Positions 17,418 to 24,921 of a stretch of 64,000 nt of DNA are shown one piece after another. Origin of the DNA: UBA5314 sp964635975 (GTDB lineage Bacteria; Bacillota; Syntrophomonadia; Syntrophomonadales; Syntrophomonadaceae); NCBI GenBank assembly GCA_964635975.1, contig CAZWPO010000008.1, positions 53,906 through 117,905 on the forward strand. Direction: 5' to 3'. A program made the position numbers and the translations under genes. Each line of letters begins with the position of its first letter. The first letter of the stretch is position 1. The notes beneath the pieces were generated by a model that was not told where the DNA came from, made no database searches, and saw only the letters and a program-made list of their open reading frames with translations.

Positions 17418-17448
17418 ATACCCCCTGTATAATGGGGGTATTTTTTTA
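17418..17448 (+). terminator. Terminator after spo0A
   Basis: ATACCCCC at 17418-17425 pairs with GGGGGTAT at 17434-17441 around an 8-base loop, then a run of T. Confidence 0.88.
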
Positions 17449-17500
17449 TGTATATTACAAAATTAATAAAAAATAGAAATAAAGGAGGAAAAGCTATAAG

Positions 17501-17764
17501 AATGACGGGCATATTGAGATCTGGCGAAATCGGCCTTTAAAAGTAGCTTATCCGTATGTGTATTTGGATGGAATTTATCTCAAACGCAATTGGGGCGGCG
17601 AATACGAAAATGTAGCTATACTAATCGCCATGGCGGTAAACGCAGAAGGCAACCGTGAGGTTATTGGAGCTGCTGAGGGAATGAAAGAAGACAAGGAAAG
17701 CTGGCTGGATTTCCTAAGAACCCTTAAGGATCGTGGACTGAGAGGAACCAAGCATCATACATAG
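17501..17764 (+). pseudogene. IS256-family (Mutator) transposase remnant
   Basis: A piece of an IS256-type DDE transposase of about 87 codons, open from about 17486. The stretch GHIEIWRNRPLKVAYPYVYL(D) leads into the catalytic-Asp segment YLDGIYLKRNWGGEYENV and AVNAEGNREVIGAAEGMKED, then SWLDFLRTLKDRGLRG. Where the next conserved segment should follow (a second catalytic Asp), the frame reads TKHHT and stops. Both ends of the transposase (normally about 400 residues) are missing, and no inverted repeats could be paired. It is an insertion scar. Confidence 0.75.
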
Positions 17765-17899
17765 AGGCAGACCGACAAGGCTATTCATGTTCTATCTAAT
17801 TTTGGGTATCCGGATTATCGTGTTTTCCTTAATATATCTACCCATAAATGGAATTATAGGCCAATGTTTTTTGATTTAAAATCATATGGAAATGGATAA
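17765..17899 (+). pseudogene. Unrecognised open frame continuing after the transposase scar
   Basis: The same frame continues past the TAG at 17762 for 44 codons to TAA 17897-17899. It includes DKAIHVLSNFGYPDYRVF and NISTHKWNYRPMFFDLKSYG. It does not resemble the rest of an IS256 transposase and has no start codon with a ribosome binding site. It is probably a fragment of another disrupted gene. Confidence 0.25.
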
Positions 17900-17905
17900 T
17901 TAATT

Positions 17906-17935
17906 TGGTATAATGTAATTACTAAGTAATTACAT
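17906..17935 (+). promoter_or_regulatory. mazEF promoter with overlapping operator palindrome
   Basis: An extended -10, TGG-TATAAT (TATAAT at 17909-17914), overlaps a perfect inverted repeat with 10-bp arms: ATGTAATTAC at 17913-17922, TAA spacer, GTAATTACAT at 17926-17935. The palindrome covers the -10 edge and expected start of transcription, the usual place for autorepression by a MazE-type antitoxin or the MazEF complex. The antitoxin ATG is 18 bp further on. Confidence 0.65.
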
Positions 17936-17952
17936 GTTTCGGAGGAATCAGT

Positions 17953-18204
17953 ATGAAAACTGATGTAATTAGAATCGGAAACTCTAAAGGAGTGCGCCTT
18001 CCCGCTACGATCTTGAAGCAGTGCGGAATTGGCTCAAAAGTTGAAATTGAAGTTCGACATAACGAAATAATTCTTAAACCGATCAAAAGCCCCCGCGAAG
18101 GGTGGGCGGACGCCTTTCAAAAGATGCATGAATGTGGGGATGACAAATTAATCATCCCGGATGAAATCGATGCAGAACTGCTGGAGGAATGGAATGGCAA
18201 TTGA
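17953..18204 (+). CDS. mazE: MazE-like AbrB-fold antitoxin
   Basis: An 83-residue antitoxin. The N-terminal half is a swapped-hairpin AbrB/MazE DNA-binding domain (MKTDVIRIGNSKGVRLPATI, then GSKVEIEVRHNEIILKPI), and the acidic C-terminal half (GDDKLIIPDEIDAELLEEW) is the kind of tail that wraps the MazF toxin. A GGAGGAAT ribosome site precedes the ATG. It overlaps the toxin gene by 11 bases, and a palindromic operator lies just upstream. It is inserted beside a transposase scar, consistent with acquisition by transfer. Confidence 0.85.
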   Translation: MKTDVIRIGNSKGVRLPATILKQCGIGSKVEIEVRHNEIILKPIKSPREGWADAFQKMHECGDDKLIIPDEIDAELLEEWNGN

Positions 18205-18520
18205 GCAATACGAAGTATATTGGGTGGATTTAAACCCTACGAAGGGCGCGGAGATTAATAAAGTACGTCCCTGCGTGGTTATATCTCCCCAAGAAATGAA
18301 CGTGCATCTTCAGACTATAATCATTGCACCAGTAACCAGTCGGGGTCGTGACGGCTATCCTACTCGCGTAAAACTAACAGAGAATAAAATATCCGGGTGG
18401 ATTGTATTGGATCAGATAAGGGCTATCGATAAGAATAGACTAAGCAAGAAAATCGCATCTTTAAACGAGAATGATATTATGGCTGTAAAAGCCATCCTAC
18501 AAGAAATGCTCGTTGATTAA
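18194..18520 (+). CDS. mazF: MazF/PemK-family endoribonuclease toxin
   Basis: Sequence-specific mRNA interferase of 108 residues. The ATG at 18194 is chosen because MAIEQYEVYWVDLNPTKGAE fits the family N-terminus and GGAGG lies a few bases upstream. Catalytic features are visible: the Arg in KVRPCVVIS, the Thr/Ser pair in IIIAPVTSRG, and the later GWIVLDQIRAIDKNRL. It is translationally coupled to the antitoxin. Cleavage specificity cannot be read from the sequence. Confidence 0.88.
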   Translation: MAIEQYEVYWVDLNPTKGAEINKVRPCVVISPQEMNVHLQTIIIAPVTSRGRDGYPTRVKLTENKISGWIVLDQIRAIDKNRLSKKIASLNENDIMAVKAILQEMLVD

Positions 18521-18577
18521 TCCTTTGGAATGTATTGACCCTGCCCATGACCCAGTGGAAACGGGTAGATTGATCTC

Positions 18578-18650
18578 CTAGTATATTGACCTTACCGCCC
18601 CTATCCGGCGATTTAAATCGCCGGAAATCGCGGCAAGGTCAATATACTAG
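18578..18650. repeat. Nested palindrome (73 bp)
   Basis: Outer 21-bp arms at 18578-18598 and 18630-18650 match at 20 of 21 positions (mismatch at 18594). Inside lies a perfect 20-bp palindrome at 18605-18624 (core GATTTAAATC flanked by CCGGC and GCCGG). There is no T tract, so it is not a simple terminator. The TATTGACC motif at the arm ends recurs at about 18533 and, inverted, near 18735. Confidence 0.75.
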
Positions 18651-18776
18651 AAAGAATTTACTTCCTGTTTCTACTGTCCCTGGATAAGCGGCTATCCCCA
18701 AAAGTCATTTCAAAAAAATAAACCTCCATGACTGGGGTCAACATATCATTAATCGCTCTTGTAGCAATGTCATCAC

Positions 18777-18861
18777 AACATATAGAGAGGCTTCCCGCCA
18801 ATTCCGGCAATTTGAGAATTTAAATCACCGACCGGCGGCGGTGGGTCTCTCTCTATATGTT
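18777..18861. repeat. Second, related imperfect palindrome (85 bp)
   Basis: Perfect 13-bp outer arms: AACATATAGAGAG at 18777-18789 and its complement at 18849-18861. The inner part shares TTTAAATCxCCG with the centre of the preceding palindrome, suggesting the two belong to one family of mobile or REP-like units. Confidence 0.6.
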
Positions 18862-18876
18862 ACTCCTTTAAGACGT

Positions 18877-18912
18877 GGAACAAGGGGACGGTTCTTTTGT
18901 CTGCCCCCTTGT
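18877..18912. repeat. REP-like GGGGACGG hairpin element
   Basis: ACAAGGGG at 18880-18887 and CCCCTTGT at 18905-18912 flank ACGGTTCTTTTGTCTG. Elements with the core AAGGGGACGGTTCTTTTGT are familiar as dispersed repeats in many clostridial genomes. No associated tyrosine transposase is in the window. Confidence 0.55.
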
Positions 18913-18938
18913 CATGACTCCGAAAGATTTGGGATGAT

Positions 18939-19841
18939 TTACAGGCTTCTCACCGGTCTTGCCTCGATGTATCCTCGTTCTCCCATCGGTGCGAGTTGAA
19001 ATCTGGGGCCATCCTCATCGGCCCACTTAAAACCGTAGATCTCAGGATTATAGTTATTCATAACCTCCCACAAGTCATTGATAGCATCCTCGAATTCTTC
19101 ATCCTTAAAAGGCGGCCCCTGGAAAACCATTACCTTACAGGCAGGCAATTCGATTATCTCGTAACCCTCTGGCAGTTCATTATTGTAGTCGACAGGTACT
19201 TCGACGCCTTGAGCATACTCGGATGTTCCGGGATCGCGCAGGTTTTTCGGCAGCCACATCCCGATAGGCTCGTAAAGTGCTTGTTTAATGCTGCATAATT
19301 CTCCCCAAATGTCACAGCCAACCTCGCCGCAGTAATCGAAATAGTTGTCTGCTTTGACTCCCCGTTTTATAATGAGCTTTCTCGGTGGTCTTTCCACAAC
19401 CTGTACAAAGATCACTTTGGCATCAGTCTTCTCTCGCATATTAATAGCTCCCTTCTTTTTCATAAGGTGATAATCGCGGATGTTTGTGGGAATAAAAAGC
19501 GGTATGATAGGGGTGTTCTTGCGATAAGACTGCGGGGTCATCCCAAACCGGTCAGAAAAAGCCCGGGTGAAACCTTCGTGTGAGTTAAACGCAAAATCGA
19601 GAGCTACGTCCACTATCCGTTTGTTATCATCCCAAAGGTCTAATGCTGCTCGGGATAGGCGCAGCCAGCGAATGTATTCAAGTGGTGTCTTTCCCGTGTA
19701 TTCCTTAAATATTCTTGAAGTATACCACGGTGAATAGCCTGCTGCTTTACTGAGCGTATAGAGAGTCATTGGCTCAGTGATATGCTCCGAGATATAATCC
19801 TGAACCCTCTGTACCGCATTTATATTCTCCCAGTTCTCCAC
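18939..19841 (-). CDS. AraC-family regulator with GyrI-like effector domain
   Basis: A 300-residue transcription factor beginning with GTG after a perfect AAAGGAGGTGA. Residues 8-105 hold the paired helix-turn-helix AraC/XylS domain (TLYTLSKAAGYSPWYTSRIF and DVALDFAFNSHEGFTRAFSDRFGMTPQSYRK). Residues 135-300 are a GyrI-like/effector-binding domain, as in Rob and multidrug-response regulators, which commonly bind small hydrophobic molecules. No efflux pump or other obvious target is adjacent, so the regulated genes are unknown. Confidence 0.85.
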   Translation of the reverse strand: MENWENINAVQRVQDYISEHITEPMTLYTLSKAAGYSPWYTSRIFKEYTGKTPLEYIRWLRLSRAALDLWDDNKRIVDVALDFAFNSHEGFTRAFSDRFGMTPQSYRKNTPIIPLFIPTNIRDYHLMKKKGAINMREKTDAKVIFVQVVERPPRKLIIKRGVKADNYFDYCGEVGCDIWGELCSIKQALYEPIGMWLPKNLRDPGTSEYAQGVEVPVDYNNELPEGYEIIELPACKVMVFQGPPFKDEEFEDAINDLWEVMNNYNPEIYGFKWADEDGPRFQLAPMGERGYIEARPVRSL

Positions 19842-20090
19842 TCCGTCACCTCCTTTAAAAAGGGTAGCAGAAGATACAAAGACTCTCTTGACTTATCTTG
19901 TTCAATTATTATAGTACAGGCTTGACGTTGTATTTCAGTCTATGGTTCTTTTTAGGGAAATTTGAAGACCAGGATACTGTTAAAAGCCTGATTTTGAAAG
20001 CCTGGCCCAAAGGCGGGAGCGAATTGTGCTTCATACGAAGAGAGAGGCCGACACGACCCCTCTCATGGTTGTAATTGATTAATTAAGCTT
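19842..20090. other. Intergenic gap without recognised gene
   Basis: The only possible signal is a + strand promoter-like pair TTGACT-N16-TATAGT near 19889-19916, which has no gene behind it. Confidence 0.3.
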
Positions 20091-20963
20091 TTAGCCGTTA
20101 GCCAGAACAAGCCTGGTCAATTCTTGAGTCATATGAGCGACTATATCAGTAAATAAAACCTCCTGGCTGCTGGGATAGGAGATGCAGAAGAAAACTACTT
20201 TGTCAGCGCTCACGAATCCGCATTCGTAGAAAGTGATCTCCGGACCCTGGCCGCTTCCACCGCCCAAGTAGGAAATCCGGTAGAATTTTTCATCGGCATA
20301 TTCCGAAGTGATATGTGCTACCCGGTTCTTAGCCTCGGTCAAGAGATCCTGTCCGCTGCTCATTTTAATGTTGTTCATCTCTGCCCAAATCTTCAGATTA
20401 TATAAATGATCAGCAGTCTCCATGGATACCCCATTGCCATCCTCGAAATCAAAAGAAGCGTCAAAGATGTTGGGGTAGCCCAGTTCATAACCTATGCCGT
20501 TGTTTATATAGGTTGCATATTCAATAGTCTTGGGTAGAGACGGGGAAGTGATGGTAACCGTATAGGTGCTGGAATCCCAGGAAACGATGTATCCAAAGGC
20601 CATGCCGACAAAACCCAGAGGCACCAGGGTACGCCCGTCGACAATTTGAGCAGGAACATCCAGAGTTTTTACAACTCCATTGATAGTTGGAGATTTTGAA
20701 TTTATGGGGATTATAACGGTAATTCCGTCTTTAATTGCTTGGGCCTGGTTGGCAGCGGCATCCCAGCTCACCTGGGCGCCCATAGCTTGAAAAATAGCGC
20801 TCATCGGCACCAGGATCCGCCCGTCTTGAATTATAGGAGGCACGTCGAAAGTCAGCGCTTCTCCATCTAAAACGACCCTGGGTGCATCACTGGCCATGGC
20901 TGGCATTGCAAGGGTTGTTAACAAAACAAGTACCAGGAACAAACAAGTAAATCGCTTTTTCAT
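20091..20963 (-). CDS. Secreted protein with copper amine oxidase N-terminal-like (stalk) domain
   Basis: A 290-residue exported protein. Residues 1-24 form a signal peptide ending in AMASDA. Residues 28-145 carry two copies of the short stalk-like unit (VPPIIQDGRILVPMSAIFQAMGAQVSWD and VPAQIVDGRTLVPLGFVGMAFGYIVSWD), a module common in clostridial surface proteins that does not imply amine oxidase activity. The C-terminal 145 residues have no recognised family. A related N-terminal module is found in the protein at 33.8 kb. Confidence 0.75.
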   Translation of the reverse strand: MKKRFTCLFLVLVLLTTLAMPAMASDAPRVVLDGEALTFDVPPIIQDGRILVPMSAIFQAMGAQVSWDAAANQAQAIKDGITVIIPINSKSPTINGVVKTLDVPAQIVDGRTLVPLGFVGMAFGYIVSWDSSTYTVTITSPSLPKTIEYATYINNGIGYELGYPNIFDASFDFEDGNGVSMETADHLYNLKIWAEMNNIKMSSGQDLLTEAKNRVAHITSEYADEKFYRISYLGGGSGQGPEITFYECGFVSADKVVFFCISYPSSQEVLFTDIVAHMTQELTRLVLANG

Positions 20964-21250
20964 TCAATCATTCCCTTTCCTTTGTGCTGCTGGATTTGAT
21001 AAGAAGCTGCCAGCTGGTGCTACATCGAAATAGCCTACCCTATTTTACCAGGATGCGATATAATTTACCATTATTTTACGCAGGGTATTTTTGACTGAGT
21101 CGCATCGAGCCCCCGAGGTTTGCATTCGAAGTATTGTCAAACCAGGCAATATATTGAACAATGTAAATACCAGACATATTAGGAAAGCAAAAGTTCGCGC
21201 CAGGGACATAAAACGTTCGCATCTTGGCCGGGCTGTAGATTCAAGAAAGA
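20964..21250. other. Intergenic region, nothing recognised
   Basis: This gap lies upstream of the secreted protein gene on the minus strand. No conserved frame, terminator or RNA motif was found on either strand. Confidence 0.3.
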
Positions 21251-21379
21251 ATGGTGAATAGAATGGAAGGAATGAAAACAATACTGAAGATTATGGGTGT
21301 TATTATAGGCATTGGCATCATAGGCGTCCTGATTGGCGAAGGCAAAAGGTTTTTGGGAAGCAAAAACAAGCACGATTGA
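21251..21379 (+). CDS. Possible small membrane protein (42 residues)
   Basis: ATG at 21251 (or 21263) to TGA 21377-21379. The product has one hydrophobic helix rich in Gly and Ile (MGVIIGIGIIGVLIG) and a basic tail (GKRFLGSKNKHD). The ribosome binding site is weak (AAGAAAGA). The composition is that of a genuine membrane peptide, but no family is recognised, so it may be spurious. Confidence 0.35.
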   Translation: MVNRMEGMKTILKIMGVIIGIGIIGVLIGEGKRFLGSKNKHD

Positions 21380-21525
21380 ACACGGATAAATAGGGGAAAT
21401 ATAGGGCGGTCCTGCCGCTCTTATTCTCTTCTATTGGAGGCAGCACAGCTATGCGGCGGTAGTTCTCGGCCGGCTGAATGTTCGGTAGGGGAATCATCAA
21501 ATCTACTGAAAGAGTGGATCAGATA

Positions 21526-22710
21526 TCATTCAGGCCAGTCCCGGAGCTTGCGCACCTTCCCATAGAATCCGCCGCCGCCGGGGATGACGGGGAGGCGTCC
21601 TTCCCGCATGGACCGGATTATAATGGCCAGGTTCCCCCCTCCCATTTTTTCGACCCTCGAAATCTCTGCTTTCTCCATCAGTTCTATCTCGCTGCCGAAG
21701 AGGGCGGCCAGTTTTTCGGCGCGCTGTTTACTGACACCGGGGAGGTTATGCAGGGGAACCCGGCAGTAATACGGGGGGCGGCCGAAGGGGTGGTGGGGAG
21801 TATCAAAATCCCTGATCTCCATGATCCGGTCATAAACACCCGTCACCAGTTTAGCACCTGAACAGTATGGACAGGAGCTGACAATGGCTTCTGCTTCGTG
21901 AATTATGGTGTTGCATTCGGGACAATAACTGCGGTGATATTTACCCATCAGCGGGTCCATACCGAAATTGGCCAGGACTTTGCGCCCGCCCTGGTTTTCC
22001 AGACAGAGCTTCAATTCTCTAAAGCTTTTTTCACCCATGCGCAGCAGGTTGTATTCCCGGCCGACATTGGCTGGCGAGTGGGCATCCGAGTTGGAGAGAA
22101 AAGTGAAGTCAGAACATTCTTTTATCAAGTCGCCCATATCTGTATTTGCGCTCAAGCCCAGTTCAAGACAGGAGATGCTTTTGTAGTCACGGCCCAGGAT
22201 AGACTCCAGTCGGTCTGTACAGCATCCGTAGACCCCCTTGTGAGGAGTAAAGACATGGGCAGGGCAGAGGAAACCGCCTACTATATACTGCAGGTTGATC
22301 AGGTCTTTGATGCTGACGCTGCATCTCTGGGTGGATAGGGACAGGTTTTTAACCCGGCTGCCCAGGAATCTCTGATAGGTGCTTATACTGCTCCAGGTGG
22401 GCAGGAAGGTGATCATATGCGTGCCTTCGCGGGTTTCGATCTCCGAAGCGGCCGCTAAGAGAATGCCGTTTTTGGCTATGAATCCTCCCTGGGAATGCTC
22501 TCTCAGTTCATCGCGTTCAAGCATCTCTTCGAGCTCGCGGCTTACCGGCAAACATGCGGCATCCACCACACCCACGATGTCCAGTCCTTTTGAGGGAGCG
22601 TACTGGTAGAGCAGGGATCTGAGCTGAAGCGCCCGCGAGGCAGTAATTTTGACTGGCCTCCCCTGGGCAGACCCTATATGTATATGAAGGTCGGCGTAAT
22701 ATTTGTTCAA
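21526..22710 (-). CDS. Endonuclease Q family protein
   Basis: A 394-residue PHP-domain nuclease of the EndoQ (YqxK, TIGR00375) family, which nicks DNA 5' to deaminated bases and other lesions. The PHP domain shows DLHIHIG at residues 7-13, the metal residues in SEIETREGTHMI and SNSDAHSPANVG. A zinc ribbon CPECN...CPYC follows near 270-290, and the C-terminal region has helix-hairpin-helix LHNLPGVSKQRAEKLAALFG. It starts with TTG and overlaps the upstream nudF stop by 4 bases, so they form an operon. Confidence 0.85.
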   Translation of the reverse strand: MNKYYADLHIHIGSAQGRPVKITASRALQLRSLLYQYAPSKGLDIVGVVDAACLPVSRELEEMLERDELREHSQGGFIAKNGILLAAASEIETREGTHMITFLPTWSSISTYQRFLGSRVKNLSLSTQRCSVSIKDLINLQYIVGGFLCPAHVFTPHKGVYGCCTDRLESILGRDYKSISCLELGLSANTDMGDLIKECSDFTFLSNSDAHSPANVGREYNLLRMGEKSFRELKLCLENQGGRKVLANFGMDPLMGKYHRSYCPECNTIIHEAEAIVSSCPYCSGAKLVTGVYDRIMEIRDFDTPHHPFGRPPYYCRVPLHNLPGVSKQRAEKLAALFGSEIELMEKAEISRVEKMGGGNLAIIIRSMREGRLPVIPGGGGFYGKVRKLRDWPE

Positions 22711-23252
22711 CTGCTTGACTCCCGGCGGTTAAAATAGGCGTGCTGAATGCCGATTATGCTTTTACCGTCGATGATTTTTCCCGACAATATGTACTGGTAT
22801 GCCTGGCTTAAGGGGACTCTTACCACTTCCACGAATTCATCGTCGTCGGTAGGGGCGAATCCATCGCTGATATCTTCAGCCAGGTACAGGTGCAGAAGCT
22901 CGTTGCAGAATCCGGCCGCGCTGTAGTAGCTCAAGATCCTGCCCCATTTGCCCGCTTTGACTTTGGCTTCTTCTTCCAGCTCGCGCTGGGCGCAGAGCAG
23001 CGGATTCTCATCTTCTTCCAGGGTTCCGGCGGGGATCTCAAGGGTGACAGTTTCCAGCGGCTTGCGATACTGGCGGACCATGATCACGTTTTCTTCTTCA
23101 TCTATAGCCACGACAGCAACCGCCCCGCGGTGCTCGACGATTTCTCGGGTGCTTTCCTGGCCATTCGGAAGCGATACCCTGTCCACACGTACGTTGATTA
23201 TTTTCCCTTTGAATATTTCCTTGGATGACAATGTTTTTTCCGTAAAATCCAT
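22707..23252 (-). CDS. nudF: ADP-ribose pyrophosphatase (Nudix)
   Basis: Hydrolyses ADP-ribose to AMP and ribose 5-phosphate. The ATG at 23252 follows GGGAGGT and gives 181 codons, the normal NudF size. The Nudix box runs from PAGTLEEDE to RELEEEA near residues 75-100, with the catalytic REx2EE glutamates intact; the usual final Gly is Lys. Preceding HRGAVAVVAIDEE and MVRQYRKP are typical of ADP-ribose-specific members. nudF lies near spoIIM and xerD in Bacillus too. Confidence 0.9.
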   Translation of the reverse strand: MDFTEKTLSSKEIFKGKIINVRVDRVSLPNGQESTREIVEHRGAVAVVAIDEEENVIMVRQYRKPLETVTLEIPAGTLEEDENPLLCAQRELEEEAKVKAGKWGRILSYYSAAGFCNELLHLYLAEDISDGFAPTDDDEFVEVVRVPLSQAYQYILSGKIIDGKSIIGIQHAYFNRRESSS

Positions 23253-23266
23253 AAACGATACCTCCC

Positions 23267-23295
23267 GAATGGATTCTGTTGTTTTGGCATACACT
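23267..23295 (+). promoter_or_regulatory. Candidate sigma-E promoter for the MciZ-like gene
   Basis: CATACACT at 23288-23295 is an exact match to the sigma-E -10 consensus CATACANT. The -35 region (GAATGGATT from 23267) is only a partial match. The transcript leader would be very short, starting close to the ribosome binding site at 23302-23311. Confidence 0.45.
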
Positions 23296-23313
23296 GCATA
23301 AAGAGGTGAGGTA

Positions 23314-23439
23314 ATGAAATTTTATGTTTATGCAGGCGGAATATGCATATCGGGCAGAATGGATGAAATCATGCTTCATCTGCGCCAATATCCACCCGGA
23401 ATCACCCTGGCCGAAATAATCAGGTTAGGTCTGCATTAA
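23314..23439 (+). CDS. mciZ: MciZ-like FtsZ inhibitor peptide (41 residues)
   Basis: A 41-residue gene starting at ATG 23314 after GAGGTGAGG, ending with TAA 23437-23439. Its pattern G-x4-G-[KR]-x2-E-I-x3-L-[KR]-x-Y (GGICISGRMDEIMLHLRQY) has the same spacing as I recall for the 40-residue Bacillus MciZ, which caps FtsZ filaments in the mother cell during sporulation. Bacillus mciZ is under sigma-E, and a sigma-E-like -10 is present here. It is divergent from nudF and convergent with the M20 peptidase. The match is from memory of one short peptide, so confidence is moderate. Confidence 0.55.
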   Translation: MKFYVYAGGICISGRMDEIMLHLRQYPPGITLAEIIRLGLH

Positions 23440-23446
23440 AGTGCCG

Positions 23447-24571
23447 CTATTTCGTTTGACATGCATTATCAATTATGGCCAGGAGCCAATTGACCACCGA
23501 AACCAGGTCGTCTAAAAGGATCTGCTCGTGGCAGGTATGCACTTCTTCCATTCCCAGACCCAGGTTTACGCAAGGGATTCCGCTCCCGTTTATAATGCTG
23601 GTGTCGCTGCCGCCTCCGGTGCTCACCATCTGAGTATTCAGGCCTATCTTATTCGCAGCTCTCATCGGTAGAGCTACTACTTCCTGATCTGCTGTCAGAG
23701 ACACGGCAGGGTAGAGAAATTTGATGTTCACTTCCGCTTTGGCTCCATAGGATTCGACTTCCTCAGTAAAACTCTGCTCCAATTGCCTGGTCAAGGATTC
23801 GAGCTTATCCGAGTTCAGGCTGCGGGCTTCGCCTTTGATGCGGCATAGATCGGGTACGATATTGCGGGCTAAGCCCCCTTCGATTATCCCAAAGTTGCAG
23901 GTTGTCTCTTCATCAAGACGCCCGCAGGGCATTTTGGATAGGGCTGATGCCGCCGCGAAGATGGCATTGACACCATTCTCGGGACACATCCCAGCGTGGG
24001 CCGCCTGCCCGCGTGCGATGTATTCAATTTCATTTTGACAGGGAGATCGGACGACGATGGCGCCGGGCTTGTGGCCGTCATCAAGGACGAAGGCCAGGTC
24101 GGCTTTCAGCTGGGAAAAATCGAATTCCTTAACCCCCAAAAGACCCTGTTCTTCACTCACGGTGAACAGGAATTCCAGCGGTGGATGCTGAATATTATTT
24201 TCCCTTAAACAATCATAGGCCTCTATCATACAGGCAATAGCAGCTTTGTCATCGGAACCCAGTATGGTATCGCTGGTGCTGCGTACATAACCGTCCTCCT
24301 GAAGGACTGCTTTTATCTGGCGTCCAGGTTCTACTGTATCCATGTGAGCGCAGAATAACAGGGTTGGACCGGCAAGCTGGCCAGGGACAGCAAGCCAGAG
24401 ATTGCCGGAGTCGCCTCCCAGCTTTTGTCCGGCCTGGTCCTCATAAACATTCAGACCCCTCTCCCGCCAGAGCTTATTTAAAAAATCCCGGATGGCGCCT
24501 TCGTGGCCCGAAGGGGAATCGATTTCTACCAGATCAATAAACAGCTTGAGCAGTCGCTCCCGGTTGACCAT
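23447..24571 (-). CDS. M20 family metallopeptidase (PepT/YqjE-like)
   Basis: A 374-residue zinc aminopeptidase of the M20 tripeptidase T-like group. Metal and catalytic motifs are complete: HMDTVEPG near 76, the bridging Asp in GSDDKAA near 106, the catalytic Glu pair in TVSEEQG near 139, and LDDG near 163. The dimerisation domain follows (RGQAAHAGMCPENGVNA), and the last metal ligand is His in EEVHTCHE. It starts at ATG after GAGGAG. Substrate is unknown; small peptides are likely. Confidence 0.85.
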   Translation of the reverse strand: MVNRERLLKLFIDLVEIDSPSGHEGAIRDFLNKLWRERGLNVYEDQAGQKLGGDSGNLWLAVPGQLAGPTLLFCAHMDTVEPGRQIKAVLQEDGYVRSTSDTILGSDDKAAIACMIEAYDCLRENNIQHPPLEFLFTVSEEQGLLGVKEFDFSQLKADLAFVLDDGHKPGAIVVRSPCQNEIEYIARGQAAHAGMCPENGVNAIFAAASALSKMPCGRLDEETTCNFGIIEGGLARNIVPDLCRIKGEARSLNSDKLESLTRQLEQSFTEEVESYGAKAEVNIKFLYPAVSLTADQEVVALPMRAANKIGLNTQMVSTGGGSDTSIINGSGIPCVNLGLGMEEVHTCHEQILLDDLVSVVNWLLAIIDNACQTK

Positions 24572-24921
24572 GGGAAAAGTCTCCTCTCATCGTTGTTTTA
24601 TTAAAATTGTTAGGCTAAAATTGCTTCACCAAAAAACTGTTGCCAATCCTATTATATCCAAAAATCTTCTCTTCGAGTGAAGGAATCCTGTCCGGTGCGC
24701 CATATATCGATAGACGCAGAACCTATCCGCCAGGTATATTCCGGGCAATTCAAGATCCTGGTTATGAAGCCGGCTTGTCTTTTGTAATAAAGTCCATGGA
24801 CAAGAAATATTATTTCCTAGAGGTCAGTGGCAGAAGAAAACCTTTTGCGATTTTGACTTGTCTGCCGGTGGGGCGCTTTAGTCTGGGAATCACCAGCTAT
24901 CAAGAGATAAGGAGCTTTCCT
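24572..24921. other. 350-bp region before spoIIM without recognised gene
   Basis: The spoIIM frame is open back to 24640, but the extra 94 residues do not look like SpoIIM and lack a ribosome binding site, so I treat this stretch as untranslated. No terminator or convincing sigma-E promoter was found. Confidence 0.35.

Noticed and set aside
20091..20963. Copper amine oxidase enzyme
   Set aside because: Only the short stalk-like N-terminal module is present; there is no catalytic domain or topaquinone motif.
24640..24921. Ninety-four extra residues at the start of SpoIIM
   Set aside because: No ribosome site at 24640, no resemblance to SpoIIM, while AAGGAG lies correctly before ATG 24922.
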